A stretch of DNA of 25,385 bases from a virus. Position 1 is the stretch's first letter. Each line of letters begins with the position of its first letter. The notes under the pieces are model-generated. The model was not told the DNA's origin. It worked only from the letters and a program-made list of their open reading frames with translations, and did no database searches. The stretch lies in IMG/VR virus record IMGVR_UViG_3300017917_003774, positions 1 to 25,385 of that record. One strand, written 5' to 3'. Both the position numbers and the translations under genes were made by a program. Shown here one piece after another: positions 19,491 to 25,377 of this stretch.

Positions 19491-19525
19491 TAAATATACT
19501 AATGTTATTTTAAAATTTATTTTCC
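19491..19525 (-). promoter_or_regulatory. GGA-type promoter for the gene at 19471
   Basis: Box GGAAAATA formed by the stop region of the 53-aa gene, core TATATTTA, leader 19 nt. Confidence 0.72.
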
Positions 19526-19678
19526 TTTACATTTTCTATTTTTAATTATCTCAACATAACTAGTTCCACTATAACCATTTCCAGACCATTTATTTAATTC
19601 TTCAGTTGTTAATGTGTAAGCTAGTTCTTCAATTTCTTCAATTGACATTTTATCGATTTGTTTCGCTGTGTAATTCAT
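19517..19678 (-). CDS. 53-aa hypothetical protein
   Basis: MNYTAKQIDKMSIEEIEELA..., 53 residues: acidic N-terminal helix, then N-K-W-S-G-N-G-Y-S-G-T-S-Y-V-E-I-I, and a basic end K-N-R-K-C-K-G-K. Family unknown. Promoter upstream overlaps a terminator. Confidence 0.68.
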   Translation of the reverse strand: MNYTAKQIDKMSIEEIEELAYTLTTEELNKWSGNGYSGTSYVEIIKNRKCKGK

Positions 19679-19704
19679 AACCTTTATCTTTTTAAATTAA
19701 TACT

Positions 19705-19739
19705 TAAATATACAAAAGCCCTCTTAATAGAGGGCATCC
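19705..19739 (-). promoter_or_regulatory. GGA-type promoter for the gene at 19678
   Basis: Box GGATGCCC, core TATATTTA, leader 26 nt. The terminator 19718-19735 fills box and spacer. Confidence 0.72.
19718..19735 (-). terminator. Terminator of the gene 19742-20062, inside a promoter
   Basis: Stem GCCCTCT/AGAGGGC (7 bp, loop ATTA on the minus strand) then TTTTG and directly TATATTTA. Confidence 0.88.
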
Positions 19740-19741
19740 TT

Positions 19742-20062
19742 TTAAAATTTATCTTTAAACATCAATTTCAATTTATCTTCTATTCCTGAATCTATTAATT
19801 CTTGTTCTTTTTCCATAATTAATTGATCTAAATCAATTCCTAATTCTGATAAGTGTTTTACAAATTTTCTATATTCATCATATCCATTATCAATCTCAAT
19901 TCCTAAAAATTTAACATTTATAACATCCGAACTTAAATCAATATCAATACTATTCCCAGTTATAAATGCTTGATGTACTAATGTTAACTCAATTGCATCG
20001 TTGTTTCCTACTTTTACTTCTGTTTCGAAGTTTACCATTAATGTTTTGCTTGTAATTTTCAT
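19742..20062 (-). CDS. Hypothetical 106-aa protein
   Basis: MKITSKTLMVNFETEVKVGN..., 106 residues; beta-rich first half (L-M-V-N-F-E-T-E-V-K-V, A-I-E-L-T-L-V-H-Q-A-F) and a helical acidic second half (about 60-106). Family unknown. Single-gene unit closed by a strong terminator. Confidence 0.75.
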   Translation of the reverse strand: MKITSKTLMVNFETEVKVGNNDAIELTLVHQAFITGNSIDIDLSSDVINVKFLGIEIDNGYDEYRKFVKHLSELGIDLDQLIMEKEQELIDSGIEDKLKLMFKDKF

Positions 20063-20089
20063 AACCTTTATCTTTTTAAATTTATACTT

Positions 20090-20124
20090 TAAATATACTA
20101 ATTAATTTTTAATAATTTTTATCC
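20090..20124 (-). promoter_or_regulatory. GGA-type promoter for the gene at 20062
   Basis: Box GGATAAAA one base after the stop of the gene at 20125, core TATATTTA, leader 27 nt. Confidence 0.75.
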
Positions 20125-20421
20125 TTATCTACTTGTTACTGATTCAACTTTTGCTGTTCCTGAGTTAATCATCGCTATAACTCCACTCCACATATTTTCA
20201 TCTGCTTCCCATTCAATTTCATGTTTTGGGTGTTTCATTTGCCAATTTGATATTGCGAATCCCATTCCATCTAATTTAAAATCACCCTCTTCATTTTTCT
20301 TAAATCTTAAATAATGAACATTATCACACATACATGATATTGTTTTAAATATTACTTCTCTAGCCCCTTCTTTAATAGTTAATTTTGGTGGGTTCATTAT
20401 CAATTCTCTATATTTACTCAT
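20125..20421 (-). CDS. Hypothetical 98-aa protein
   Basis: MSKYRELIMNPPKLTIKEGA..., 98 residues, alternating strands and helices with C-M-C near residue 31 and W-Q-M-K-H-P-K-H in the middle. No family recognised. The helix at the N-terminus and the hydrophobic strands suggest a small globular cytoplasmic protein. Confidence 0.75.
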   Translation of the reverse strand: MSKYRELIMNPPKLTIKEGAREVIFKTISCMCDNVHYLRFKKNEEGDFKLDGMGFAISNWQMKHPKHEIEWEADENMWSGVIAMINSGTAKVESVTSR

Positions 20422-20442
20422 ATTTTATCTTTTTAATTTATT

Positions 20443-20477
20443 TAAATATACTAAGTTCATTTTATTAAATTTATTCC
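20443..20477 (-). promoter_or_regulatory. GGA-type promoter for the gene at 20421
   Basis: Box GGAATAAA gives the stop codon of the gene at 20471 (GAG GAA TAA); core TATATTTA; leader 21 nt. Confidence 0.78.
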
Positions 20478-20680
20478 TCTATTACTTCAAATAAATCAAA
20501 ATCAATGAAACTTATATCACCATTACCAAATTGTACTTCGGCTATATCTTTAAATGTAGGTATTACATATTGTACTTCATATAAATCACCTTTATTTATT
20601 TCTTCTATTTCCGGGGGCATTATGTCACTACCATCAACATAAACAGCTATTGAACAGTCTTTAATAAATTTTATTTTCAT
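20471..20680 (-). CDS. Small beta-barrel phage protein
   Basis: A 69-residue acidic protein with the order M-K-I-K-F-I-K-D-C ... N-K-G-D-L-Y-E-V ... A-E-V-Q-F-G-N-G ... F-E-V-I. This 'K-x-I-K-D-C then K-G-D' layout is common in small phage proteins with SH3-like barrels. Role unknown. It ends in E-E because its stop is part of the following promoter box. Confidence 0.75.
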   Translation of the reverse strand: MKIKFIKDCSIAVYVDGSDIMPPEIEEINKGDLYEVQYVIPTFKDIAEVQFGNGDISFIDFDLFEVIEE

Positions 20681-20692
20681 CTTTTTTTATTT

Positions 20693-20727
20693 TAAATATA
20701 CGATTTTAATTTTAATAAACTTATTCC
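20693..20727 (-). promoter_or_regulatory. GGA-type promoter for the gene at 20680
   Basis: Box GGAATAAG contains the stop of the gene at 20721; core TATATTTA; leader 12 nt. Confidence 0.75.
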
Positions 20728-21185
20728 TCTACTTTAAGTGCAAACAATATCTTTGCTTTTAATCGGTCACCATCATTTTTATTTCCTATTACAACCCCAT
20801 CAATAACTGAAAATGCATGTCGTTTAACTAAAACAAAATACTTACCTTTAGGGAATCGTTCTAGAAATAAACGTAATGGGATATTAACTGGTTCTTTACC
20901 TTTCTTTTGGTGTATATCTGAACCTGGATAGAGTAGATTTAATTTTGGGATAAGTTTGTATTTAATTCCTAATATGTTATCTCTATTTGATAATTTAATA
21001 GCAGTCCCAAATGTACCTTTACGTGGTTGTCTGCCAAATTCATCAGCTACAAATTTATGAGCTGTGTCGTATTTTAAATTAAATGTGGAAGCGACTGCTC
21101 TAACTACACAATCATTTCTTTCACTTTTAGCTGTTGCGCTTTCATTGTAACCAATAATATGGTCTGCAGAACAAATACTTTTCAT
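20721..21185 (-). CDS. Papain-like (C39-type) cysteine peptidase-like protein
   Basis: A 154-residue protein with a Cys-His-Asp arrangement: N-D-C26-V-V-R-A at the start of a helix and K-R-H123-A-F-S-V-I-D129-G late in the sequence. This spacing and the A-F-x-V-I-D-G-V-V strand are those of small phage proteins related to papain-like / C39 peptidases. Whether it cuts a peptide or an isopeptide bond, and the target, are unknown; a host factor is a reasonable target for an accessory phage gene. No signal peptide. Ends in V-E-E from the promoter-box stop. Confidence 0.7.
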   Translation of the reverse strand: MKSICSADHIIGYNESATAKSERNDCVVRAVASTFNLKYDTAHKFVADEFGRQPRKGTFGTAIKLSNRDNILGIKYKLIPKLNLLYPGSDIHQKKGKEPVNIPLRLFLERFPKGKYFVLVKRHAFSVIDGVVIGNKNDGDRLKAKILFALKVEE

Positions 21186-21212
21186 AACTTATTATTTTTT
21201 AAAATTATGCTT

Positions 21213-21247
21213 TAAATATACGAAAGGCTCTTTAATAAGAGCCTTCC
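21213..21247 (-). promoter_or_regulatory. GGA-type promoter for the gene at 21185
   Basis: Box GGAAGGCT, core TATATTTA, leader 27 nt; terminator 21224-21245 fills box and spacer. Confidence 0.75.
21224..21245 (-). terminator. Terminator of the gene 21266-21649, inside a promoter
   Basis: Stem AAGGCTCTT/AAGAGCCTT (9 bp, 4-nt loop) and TTTCG before the core. Confidence 0.88.
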
Positions 21248-21265
21248 TTTTTATTATTTTTTTAT

Positions 21266-21649
21266 TTATTGCTCAGCTGTTTCTTCGCCTTGCTCTAGCT
21301 CAACAATATCATCTTTATCATCCTTTTCTTCAATTTCAAATTGGCTCAATACTGCATTGATATGACTCATAATTTCATATACATTAACTCCAATACTATC
21401 TAATTCAATTGTATTATTATAGCCAATTGAAAATTCAGCACTGTCCTTATCAACTAAATCATCATAACTATTATTATCTAAACGACGTTCAATTTCATTT
21501 GATAATTCATCAATTAATTCCTCACTTAATGTTGTTACTGTTGTAACATCATCTAATGAATTAATAAGTTCAATCATTTTACTAATATCAACTTGTGATG
21601 ATAATGCTTTTGCTGCTTCTAGCTGCGCTACTAATTCTGCTTTTTTCAT
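21266..21649 (-). CDS. Hypothetical 127-aa acidic helical protein
   Basis: MKKAELVAQLEAAKALSSQV..., 127 residues: N-terminal helix (1-20), a long acidic helical middle with many Ser, Asp and Asn, and an acidic C-terminal tail (about 105-127). No motif recognised. Such acidic, helical proteins could interact with host DNA-binding proteins, but this is speculation. Confidence 0.75.
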   Translation of the reverse strand: MKKAELVAQLEAAKALSSQVDISKMIELINSLDDVTTVTTLSEELIDELSNEIERRLDNNSYDDLVDKDSAEFSIGYNNTIELDSIGVNVYEIMSHINAVLSQFEIEEKDDKDDIVELEQGEETAEQ

Positions 21650-21675
21650 AACTTTTATTTTTTTAAATTAATACT

Positions 21676-21710
21676 TAAATATACTAAATCTATTTTTAAA
21701 ACTTTATTCC
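21676..21710 (-). promoter_or_regulatory. GGA-type promoter for the gene at 21649
   Basis: Box GGAATAAA gives the stop of the gene at 21704; core TATATTTA; leader 26 nt. Confidence 0.78.
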
Positions 21711-22075
21711 TCTAATTCATCTTTTAAAACTTTAACTACATTTTGAAGAGTATATAACATCCACACACCATCTTTATTTAAATAATAAGTATATTCCTCT
21801 CCACTTCGAAAACAATTTCCAAATAAACCTTCAATGTTTAAATAATCTGTTGAATGAAAATCTTCCCCCCTATCTCTACAGTACGCCACTGTATTTTCAG
21901 TTGATTCACCTAATGATGATATATCACCTAATTCAATTAGTTTTTCTAATTTTTCCCTATCATAGTGGTTGTATAATGTTTTACCTACACCACTAACATA
22001 ACCATCAAAATGACAGTAAATTGATTTTACTATACCTGACTCAGTTTCAAGTGCGATTCTACTTCTTGTTGCCAT
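21704..22075 (-). CDS. Conserved phage protein of the MATRSRI type
   Basis: A 123-residue protein that I recognise as a widespread conserved hypothetical of phages: start M-A-T-R-S-R-I-A, then I-Y-C-H-F-D-G-Y-x-x-G-V-G-K-T-L, L-I-E-L-G-D-I-S-S-L, and a C-terminal E-Y-T-Y-Y-L. Function is not established. The G-V-G-K-T resembles a P-loop by chance, but other nucleotide-binding features are absent. Cytoplasmic. Own promoter upstream. Confidence 0.85.
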   Translation of the reverse strand: MATRSRIALETESGIVKSIYCHFDGYVSGVGKTLYNHYDREKLEKLIELGDISSLGESTENTVAYCRDRGEDFHSTDYLNIEGLFGNCFRSGEEYTYYLNKDGVWMLYTLQNVVKVLKDELEE

Positions 22076-22103
22076 AACTTTTATTTTTTTTAAATTTATA
22101 CTT

Positions 22104-22138
22104 TAAATATACTAACTTGATTTTTAAAACTTTATTCC
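22104..22138 (-). promoter_or_regulatory. GGA-type promoter for the gene at 22075
   Basis: Box GGAATAAA two bases after the stop of the gene at 22144's unit, core TATATTTA, leader 28 nt (longest). Confidence 0.75.
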
Positions 22139-22143
22139 TTTAA

Positions 22144-22443
22144 TTAAACTAATCGTTCTAAATCCTCAATAAAATCTCCTGCGTAAGTTTTTCCTCCAAC
22201 ATGAAATTCATCTAACTCATTCATGGTGTATTCTGGGTCAAATGTTTTCCAATCATAGATTGTGAATACATTTCCTTTGTATTCAATAACCCATTCTTTT
22301 TGTACTTTATCATCTCCTGATGCTTCTGGGTATGTTGGTTCTCCAAATGCTTTAACTAGTCTTGGATATGTAGTTTTAATATAACCTTTTAAACTAGATC
22401 CCCATGTTGTTTTCCCTACTTGATCTTTTTCTAATTTTTTCAT
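22144..22443 (-). CDS. Conserved phage protein, W-G-S-S-L-x-G-Y-I type
   Basis: A 99-residue protein with G-S-S-L-K-G-Y-I-K-T-T-Y-P-R-L-V-K-A-F-G-E-P and, later, S-G-D-D-K-V-Q-K-E-W-V-I-E-Y. These two stretches recur in conserved phage proteins of unknown role, often near early genes. Alpha/beta fold predicted; I propose no function. Promoter 22470 precedes it. Confidence 0.8.
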   Translation of the reverse strand: MKKLEKDQVGKTTWGSSLKGYIKTTYPRLVKAFGEPTYPEASGDDKVQKEWVIEYKGNVFTIYDWKTFDPEYTMNELDEFHVGGKTYAGDFIEDLERLV

Positions 22444-22469
22444 AACCTTTATTTTTTTAAATTAATACT

Positions 22470-22504
22470 TAAATATACTAAATTTATTTTTATAAAAATT
22501 ATCC
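22470..22504 (-). promoter_or_regulatory. GGA-type promoter for the gene at 22443
   Basis: Box GGATAATT, core TATATTTA, leader 26 nt. Confidence 0.72.
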
Positions 22505-22509
22505 CTTAA

Positions 22510-22848
22510 TTACCAATTAACAGGATATTTTTCAAGTATTTCTGTTGAATATAAATGAGAATTATCATTGTAACTAACAACATCTTCCCACCAACGAATA
22601 CCTACCATTAATCTAGGTACAGCAAATGAAGCTACATCATCATCATGAATATAAAATAACAAATCATGTCTACCACCTGTATCTTTTACTTCATTACCAT
22701 CTTCATCTAAATCAGGGTTAGTAATCACTTCCTGTTCAAATTGAATCCTAGCATTAAAATTTTCTTGAAAGAAATCTATTAAGTCTTGTGGTGTATTTTC
22801 ACCCATTACTGTTCCTGGCCAAACACATAATTGATTAAATTTACTCAT
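22510..22848 (-). CDS. Hypothetical 112-aa protein (CVWPGT type)
   Basis: A 112-residue protein starting M-S-K-F-N-Q-L-C-V-W-P-G-T, an opening that I associate with conserved phage hypotheticals, followed by a helix D-L-I-D-F-F-Q-E-N-F and a G-G-R-H-D-L-L-F-Y-I-H-D-D-D-V segment. The H-D and D-D-D could bind metal, but no known enzyme motif fits. It starts 5 nt after the 47-aa gene and shares its promoter. Confidence 0.78.
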   Translation of the reverse strand: MSKFNQLCVWPGTVMGENTPQDLIDFFQENFNARIQFEQEVITNPDLDEDGNEVKDTGGRHDLLFYIHDDDVASFAVPRLMVGIRWWEDVVSYNDNSHLYSTEILEKYPVNW

Positions 22849-22853
22849 AATTT

Positions 22854-22997
22854 TTATTTTAATTGATCCTTAAAAAACTCATTTAAACTAATTATTTCAG
22901 CATAAAACTGGTATACATCAATATGTCCTTCATTTAGGTTTTTCCTTAGTAATTCAACATCATTAATATACATTTCTAATAATTCTTTTTCGCTCAT
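22854..22997 (-). CDS. 47-aa acidic helical microprotein
   Basis: MSEKELLEMYINDVELLRKN..., 47 residues, two amphipathic helices. It is the first gene of the unit with 22510-22848; the 5-nt gap and the absence of a module between them show co-transcription. Not recognised. Confidence 0.68.
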   Translation of the reverse strand: MSEKELLEMYINDVELLRKNLNEGHIDVYQFYAEIISLNEFFKDQLK

Positions 22998-23018
22998 AAC
23001 CTTTATTTTTAATTTACT

Positions 23019-23053
23019 TAAATATACTAATCAATTTTTATTTTATTTTATCC
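23019..23053 (-). promoter_or_regulatory. GGA-type promoter for the unit starting at 22997
   Basis: Box GGATAAAA in the final codons of the 57-aa gene, core TATATTTA, leader 21 nt. Confidence 0.72.
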
Positions 23054-23216
23054 TATTAATTAAAGCTTTAAATATTCCTTCTTCCTCATAAGTGTTTTTA
23101 ACAATTGTATCATACCATTCTTTATTGTATGTATTGTAGTATCTTTTTATTTTGATTTTTAATTCGTTTAGTGTTTTAGCTGTTAAAACCACTTCCATTC
23201 TATCTTCTTCATCCAT
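23043..23216 (-). CDS. 57-aa hypothetical protein
   Basis: MDEEDRMEVVLTAKTLNELK..., 57 residues, a basic helix in the middle (K-I-K-I-K-R-Y-Y-N-T-Y-N-K-E-W-Y) and an acidic end. The ATG overlaps the stop of 23216-23734 by one base (TAATG), so it is translated with it. Function unknown. Confidence 0.7.
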   Translation of the reverse strand: MDEEDRMEVVLTAKTLNELKIKIKRYYNTYNKEWYDTIVKNTYEEEGIFKALINRIK

Positions 23217-23734
23217 TATTCAAATATAATTGTATCACCTGATAATTTGTATTGTAGTGAGTTCTCAATTTTGAATTGTCTATATTGAGTGGATTTGAGT
23301 AATGATCTAATAGCATCTTTAGCTTTGGTCAATTCACTTCTAGTATCTTCTTGTACATCACCTTCTTCAATTACTCGTTTAGATACTTTCATCCCATAAA
23401 CATATACTGTTTGAGTTTCATTATGAATTTTTAAACCATGACCTAAATGAGTATAAGCATTAGATATTCCTTCTGAACGAGTTTTAGATGGTTTAATAAA
23501 GCTATCTAATAAAGCAATCCTAGCTGTTTCTAATAATTCATCATCTAAATTACTACTCATTGTAGTAACATCTAATTGTTTTAGAAATTCAATATCTTTC
23601 TGTTTTGCTTTTTGATAATCAACTCCAACATTAAATAATGTCTGGTGTTTTTCATTTTGTTGATTAACATAAACAACAGATACAAATGATACACCTGTTA
23701 TTTCTTTTAATTTGTTAATTAATTGTTCATTCAT
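23216..23734 (-). CDS. Conserved phage protein with RQFKL-like end
   Basis: A 172-residue protein. The N-terminal part is a mixed alpha/beta domain (V-S-F-V-S-V-V-Y-V). From about 115 it reads Y-V-Y-G-M-K-V-S-K-R-V-I-E-E-G, then a helix S-E-L-T-K-A-K-D-A-I-R and Y-R-Q-F-K-I, a layout known from conserved proteins of Bacteroidota and environmental phages. Function not established. First of a two-gene unit. Confidence 0.78.
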   Translation of the reverse strand: MNEQLINKLKEITGVSFVSVVYVNQQNEKHQTLFNVGVDYQKAKQKDIEFLKQLDVTTMSSNLDDELLETARIALLDSFIKPSKTRSEGISNAYTHLGHGLKIHNETQTVYVYGMKVSKRVIEEGDVQEDTRSELTKAKDAIRSLLKSTQYRQFKIENSLQYKLSGDTIIFE

Positions 23735-23748
23735 AACTTTTTTTATTT

Positions 23749-23783
23749 TAAATATACGAAAGATATTTTTAATCTTTTATTCC
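23749..23783 (-). promoter_or_regulatory. GGA-type promoter for the unit starting at 23734
   Basis: Box GGAATAAA is read as the codons G-I-K in the last residues of the upstream gene; core TATATTTA; leader 14 nt. Confidence 0.75.
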
Positions 23784-24071
23784 TTCAGTTCTTTCTTGAA
23801 TGAAAAACGACATAATTGTATCATCATCATCCTCTAAACAAGAATCAATTAACGCTTTAAATACTTGTGATAATGTGTTAGAGAGTTCAATGTTTCTTAC
23901 TCTTTCATCATGTTCTCTTTTGGCGTAACGAAACGATTCTACTTCACTTTCAATATCATCCATATCATCTAATCCTCGAATATATTCAAGTGAATATTGT
24001 TCTGCTCTTTCAATTTCATAATTGAAATACTCTATTAATAGCTTTTTACCGTTTTCAAAATTAAATTCCAT
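23769..24071 (-). CDS. Internal gene of the fused ORF (100 aa)
   Basis: An independent start at 24071 (M-E-F-N-F-E-N-G-K-K-L-L) follows the internal promoter with a typical leader (17 nt from the core, AAAAAGAGT before ATG). The product is helical and acidic, with D-D-M-D-D-I-E-S-E-V-E-S in the middle. It probably was, and may still be, expressed by itself. Confidence 0.65.
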   Translation of the reverse strand: MEFNFENGKKLLIEYFNYEIERAEQYSLEYIRGLDDMDDIESEVESFRYAKREHDERVRNIELSNTLSQVFKALIDSCLEDDDDTIMSFFIQERTEGIKD

Positions 24072-24395
24072 ACTCTTTTTATTTTCTTTAAATATACGAT
24101 CTTCTTTTTGAGAAGATATTTCCTCTGCTTTAATAAACATACATTCAAAATATTCACCATCTTGTTGTGATCCAGATAATTCATCTCGAATCCACTTTAC
24201 TGAAACGTAATCATCTCCATCACGGCTTTTAGTGTATTGTTGGAATATTGCTTTTGCTCCTTTTTGCGCAGAATAGATACTTCTGTCTGGGTCAAATTCT
24301 AATATGTCTCCTTTTTTTAGTTTCATGTTTTGTTTTGGTTGTGGAAAATCACCATCTGATAGTTGTGGATCATCCCAAGGTGAATAACTACTCAT
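23769..24395 (-). CDS. Fused two-part ORF, hypothetical
   Basis: A 208-residue frame that appears to join two genes. Part A (1-92) has a K-K-G-D-I-L-E-F-D / A-K-A-I-F-Q-Q-Y / Y-V-S-V-K-W-I-R beta pattern, like a small barrel. Residues 91-108 are encoded by a full promoter module with hairpin. Part B (109-208) is an acidic helical protein. Part A would have ended at E91-E92: unfused neighbours end GAG GAA TAA, while here the bases are GAG GAA ATA, so the stop has been lost. It starts 2 nt after the 47-aa gene, sharing its promoter. Neither part is recognised. Confidence 0.75.
   Translation of the reverse strand: MSSYSPWDDPQLSDGDFPQPKQNMKLKKGDILEFDPDRSIYSAQKGAKAIFQQYTKSRDGDDYVSVKWIRDELSGSQQDGEYFECMFIKAEEISSQKEDRIFKENKKSMEFNFENGKKLLIEYFNYEIERAEQYSLEYIRGLDDMDDIESEVESFRYAKREHDERVRNIELSNTLSQVFKALIDSCLEDDDDTIMSFFIQERTEGIKD
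24089..24123 (-). promoter_or_regulatory. GGA-type promoter inside the fused ORF
   Basis: Box GGAAATAT (24116-24123), 19 bp, core TATATTTA (24089-24096), 17 nt to the ATG at 24071. All module parts are intact although the bases are also codons 91-102. Confidence 0.75.
24099..24117 (-). terminator. Hairpin in the internal promoter
   Basis: Stem ATCTTCT/AGAAGAT (7 bp, loop CAAAA on the minus strand) in the promoter spacer, same place as the terminators at 19718, 21224 and 24575. It is AU-rich with no U-run beyond CGTATATTT, so probably weak. Confidence 0.5.
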
Positions 24396-24397
24396 TA

Positions 24398-24541
24398 TTA
24401 AAATTCAATTTCAAAGTTTAATTTTCTACATCTCGCTTCAATAGCTTTTTTACTGCTATTTTTAATTCCTAACCACTCTGCTACTTGCATTTGGTTATCA
24501 AACCATCTTGAATTGCTTATACTTGTTTTTAGTCGTATCAT
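24398..24541 (-). CDS. 47-aa small HTH-like protein
   Basis: MIRLKTSISNSRWFDNQMQV..., 47 residues. The core Q-V-A-E-W-L-G-I-K-N-S-S-K-K-A-I-E-A-R-C-R-K-L looks like a helix-turn-helix (A-x-x-L-G-I turn, basic recognition helix). It could be a small DNA-binding regulator. First gene of the unit with the fused ORF (2-nt gap). Confidence 0.65.
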   Translation of the reverse strand: MIRLKTSISNSRWFDNQMQVAEWLGIKNSSKKAIEARCRKLNFEIEF

Positions 24542-24563
24542 AACCTTTATTTTTTAATTACTT

Positions 24564-24598
24564 GAAATATACGAAAGCCCTTTTACTTAAGGGCTTCC
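24564..24598 (-). promoter_or_regulatory. GGA-type promoter for the unit starting at 24541
   Basis: Box GGAAGCCC, core TATATTTC (one change), leader 22 nt; overlaps the terminator 24575-24596 and the last codons of 24583-25350. Confidence 0.7.
24575..24596 (-). terminator. Terminator of the gene 24583-25350, inside a promoter
   Basis: Stem AAGCCCTT/AAGGGCTT (8 bp, 6-nt loop), then TTTCG. The stop codon TAA of the gene lies in the loop region, so terminator, stop codon and next promoter share about 25 bp. Confidence 0.85.
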
Positions 24599-25350
24599 TG
24601 TTTTGAAAATTTATTTAAAACGTCAATTGCATCCATTTTATCTACTTCAGCATCAAACTTTTTATGTACAAACTCTTCATTTCTATAATCACTTAATCTG
24701 AATTGAACAAAACTACCTGATGGGAATTTAACTTCAATTACTTCATAATGGCCACCATATTTACTATATTCAGCTTTAACTTCAACTGTAGCGTTTGGAT
24801 ACAATTTTGTGTATTTGTCAATTACAGATTGTTTTAGATTTTTTCGTTTATTAAAACTTTCACAATTTCCTTTTTGTTGTTCATTGTAATAACGAAATTT
24901 TTCAAGTAATGTTTTAGGTTTGTAAAAGCGATATTGGTCTGTAATTGAACTGCATCGTAATTTATCATCTTCAATTTCAACATAGGAATTTGATGTTGTG
25001 AGTTCACCCTTGGAATGTCTAAGTACTTTTAATTTAATATCACCTGTACATTCATCAAATGTAACTTCATGATCAAAATTAGTATTGTTATAGCTATAAC
25101 CTAATGTTACCGTTTTTGTTACTATTTTCCGTTTAAAATCATTTTCAAAATCTATTCCTTTTTTAAACCCAGCTTCAATTAGTAGATTTTCAATTTTAGT
25201 AATAGCTCTTTCTTTATTTTCAGTATGAATTCTATTACGTGATATATAATTAGCTACCTGCTCTTCTTGTTCAGGTGTTAACAAAATACCTGCAAACAAA
25301 TCAAGTTGATTTGGGTTTTTAATTTGTTCTTGTTCATTTAAATTTTCCAT
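24583..25350 (-). CDS. Hypothetical 255-aa protein
   Basis: The largest product of the right region: an acidic N-terminus with Q-L-D-L-F-A-G-I-L-L-T-P-E-Q (8-28; a Q-x-x-L-D-L-F clamp-binding-like peptide lies at 14-19), a helix with R-A-I-T-K-I-E-N-L-L, then a beta-rich basic middle (70-150) and a C-terminal part with K-Y-G-G-H-Y-E-V-I-E-V. The Q-L-D-L-F sequence resembles sliding-clamp binding peptides, but no polymerase or nuclease domain is evident. Family not recognised. Confidence 0.72.
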   Translation of the reverse strand: MENLNEQEQIKNPNQLDLFAGILLTPEQEEQVANYISRNRIHTENKERAITKIENLLIEAGFKKGIDFENDFKRKIVTKTVTLGYSYNNTNFDHEVTFDECTGDIKLKVLRHSKGELTTSNSYVEIEDDKLRCSSITDQYRFYKPKTLLEKFRYYNEQQKGNCESFNKRKNLKQSVIDKYTKLYPNATVEVKAEYSKYGGHYEVIEVKFPSGSFVQFRLSDYRNEEFVHKKFDAEVDKMDAIDVLNKFSKQEALK

Positions 25351-25377
25351 AACTTTTATTTTTTTAAATTTATACTT

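Noticed and set aside
19148-19493. Two plus-strand frames of 76 and 63 codons
   Set aside because: Both are antisense to supported minus genes (19075-19227, 19286-19471) and have Ser/Phe-rich translations typical of shadows.
21704-22075. P-loop ATPase call from G-V-G-K-T
   Set aside because: No Walker B or other nucleotide-binding features are present, and the motif lies in a stretch typical of the MATRSRI family.
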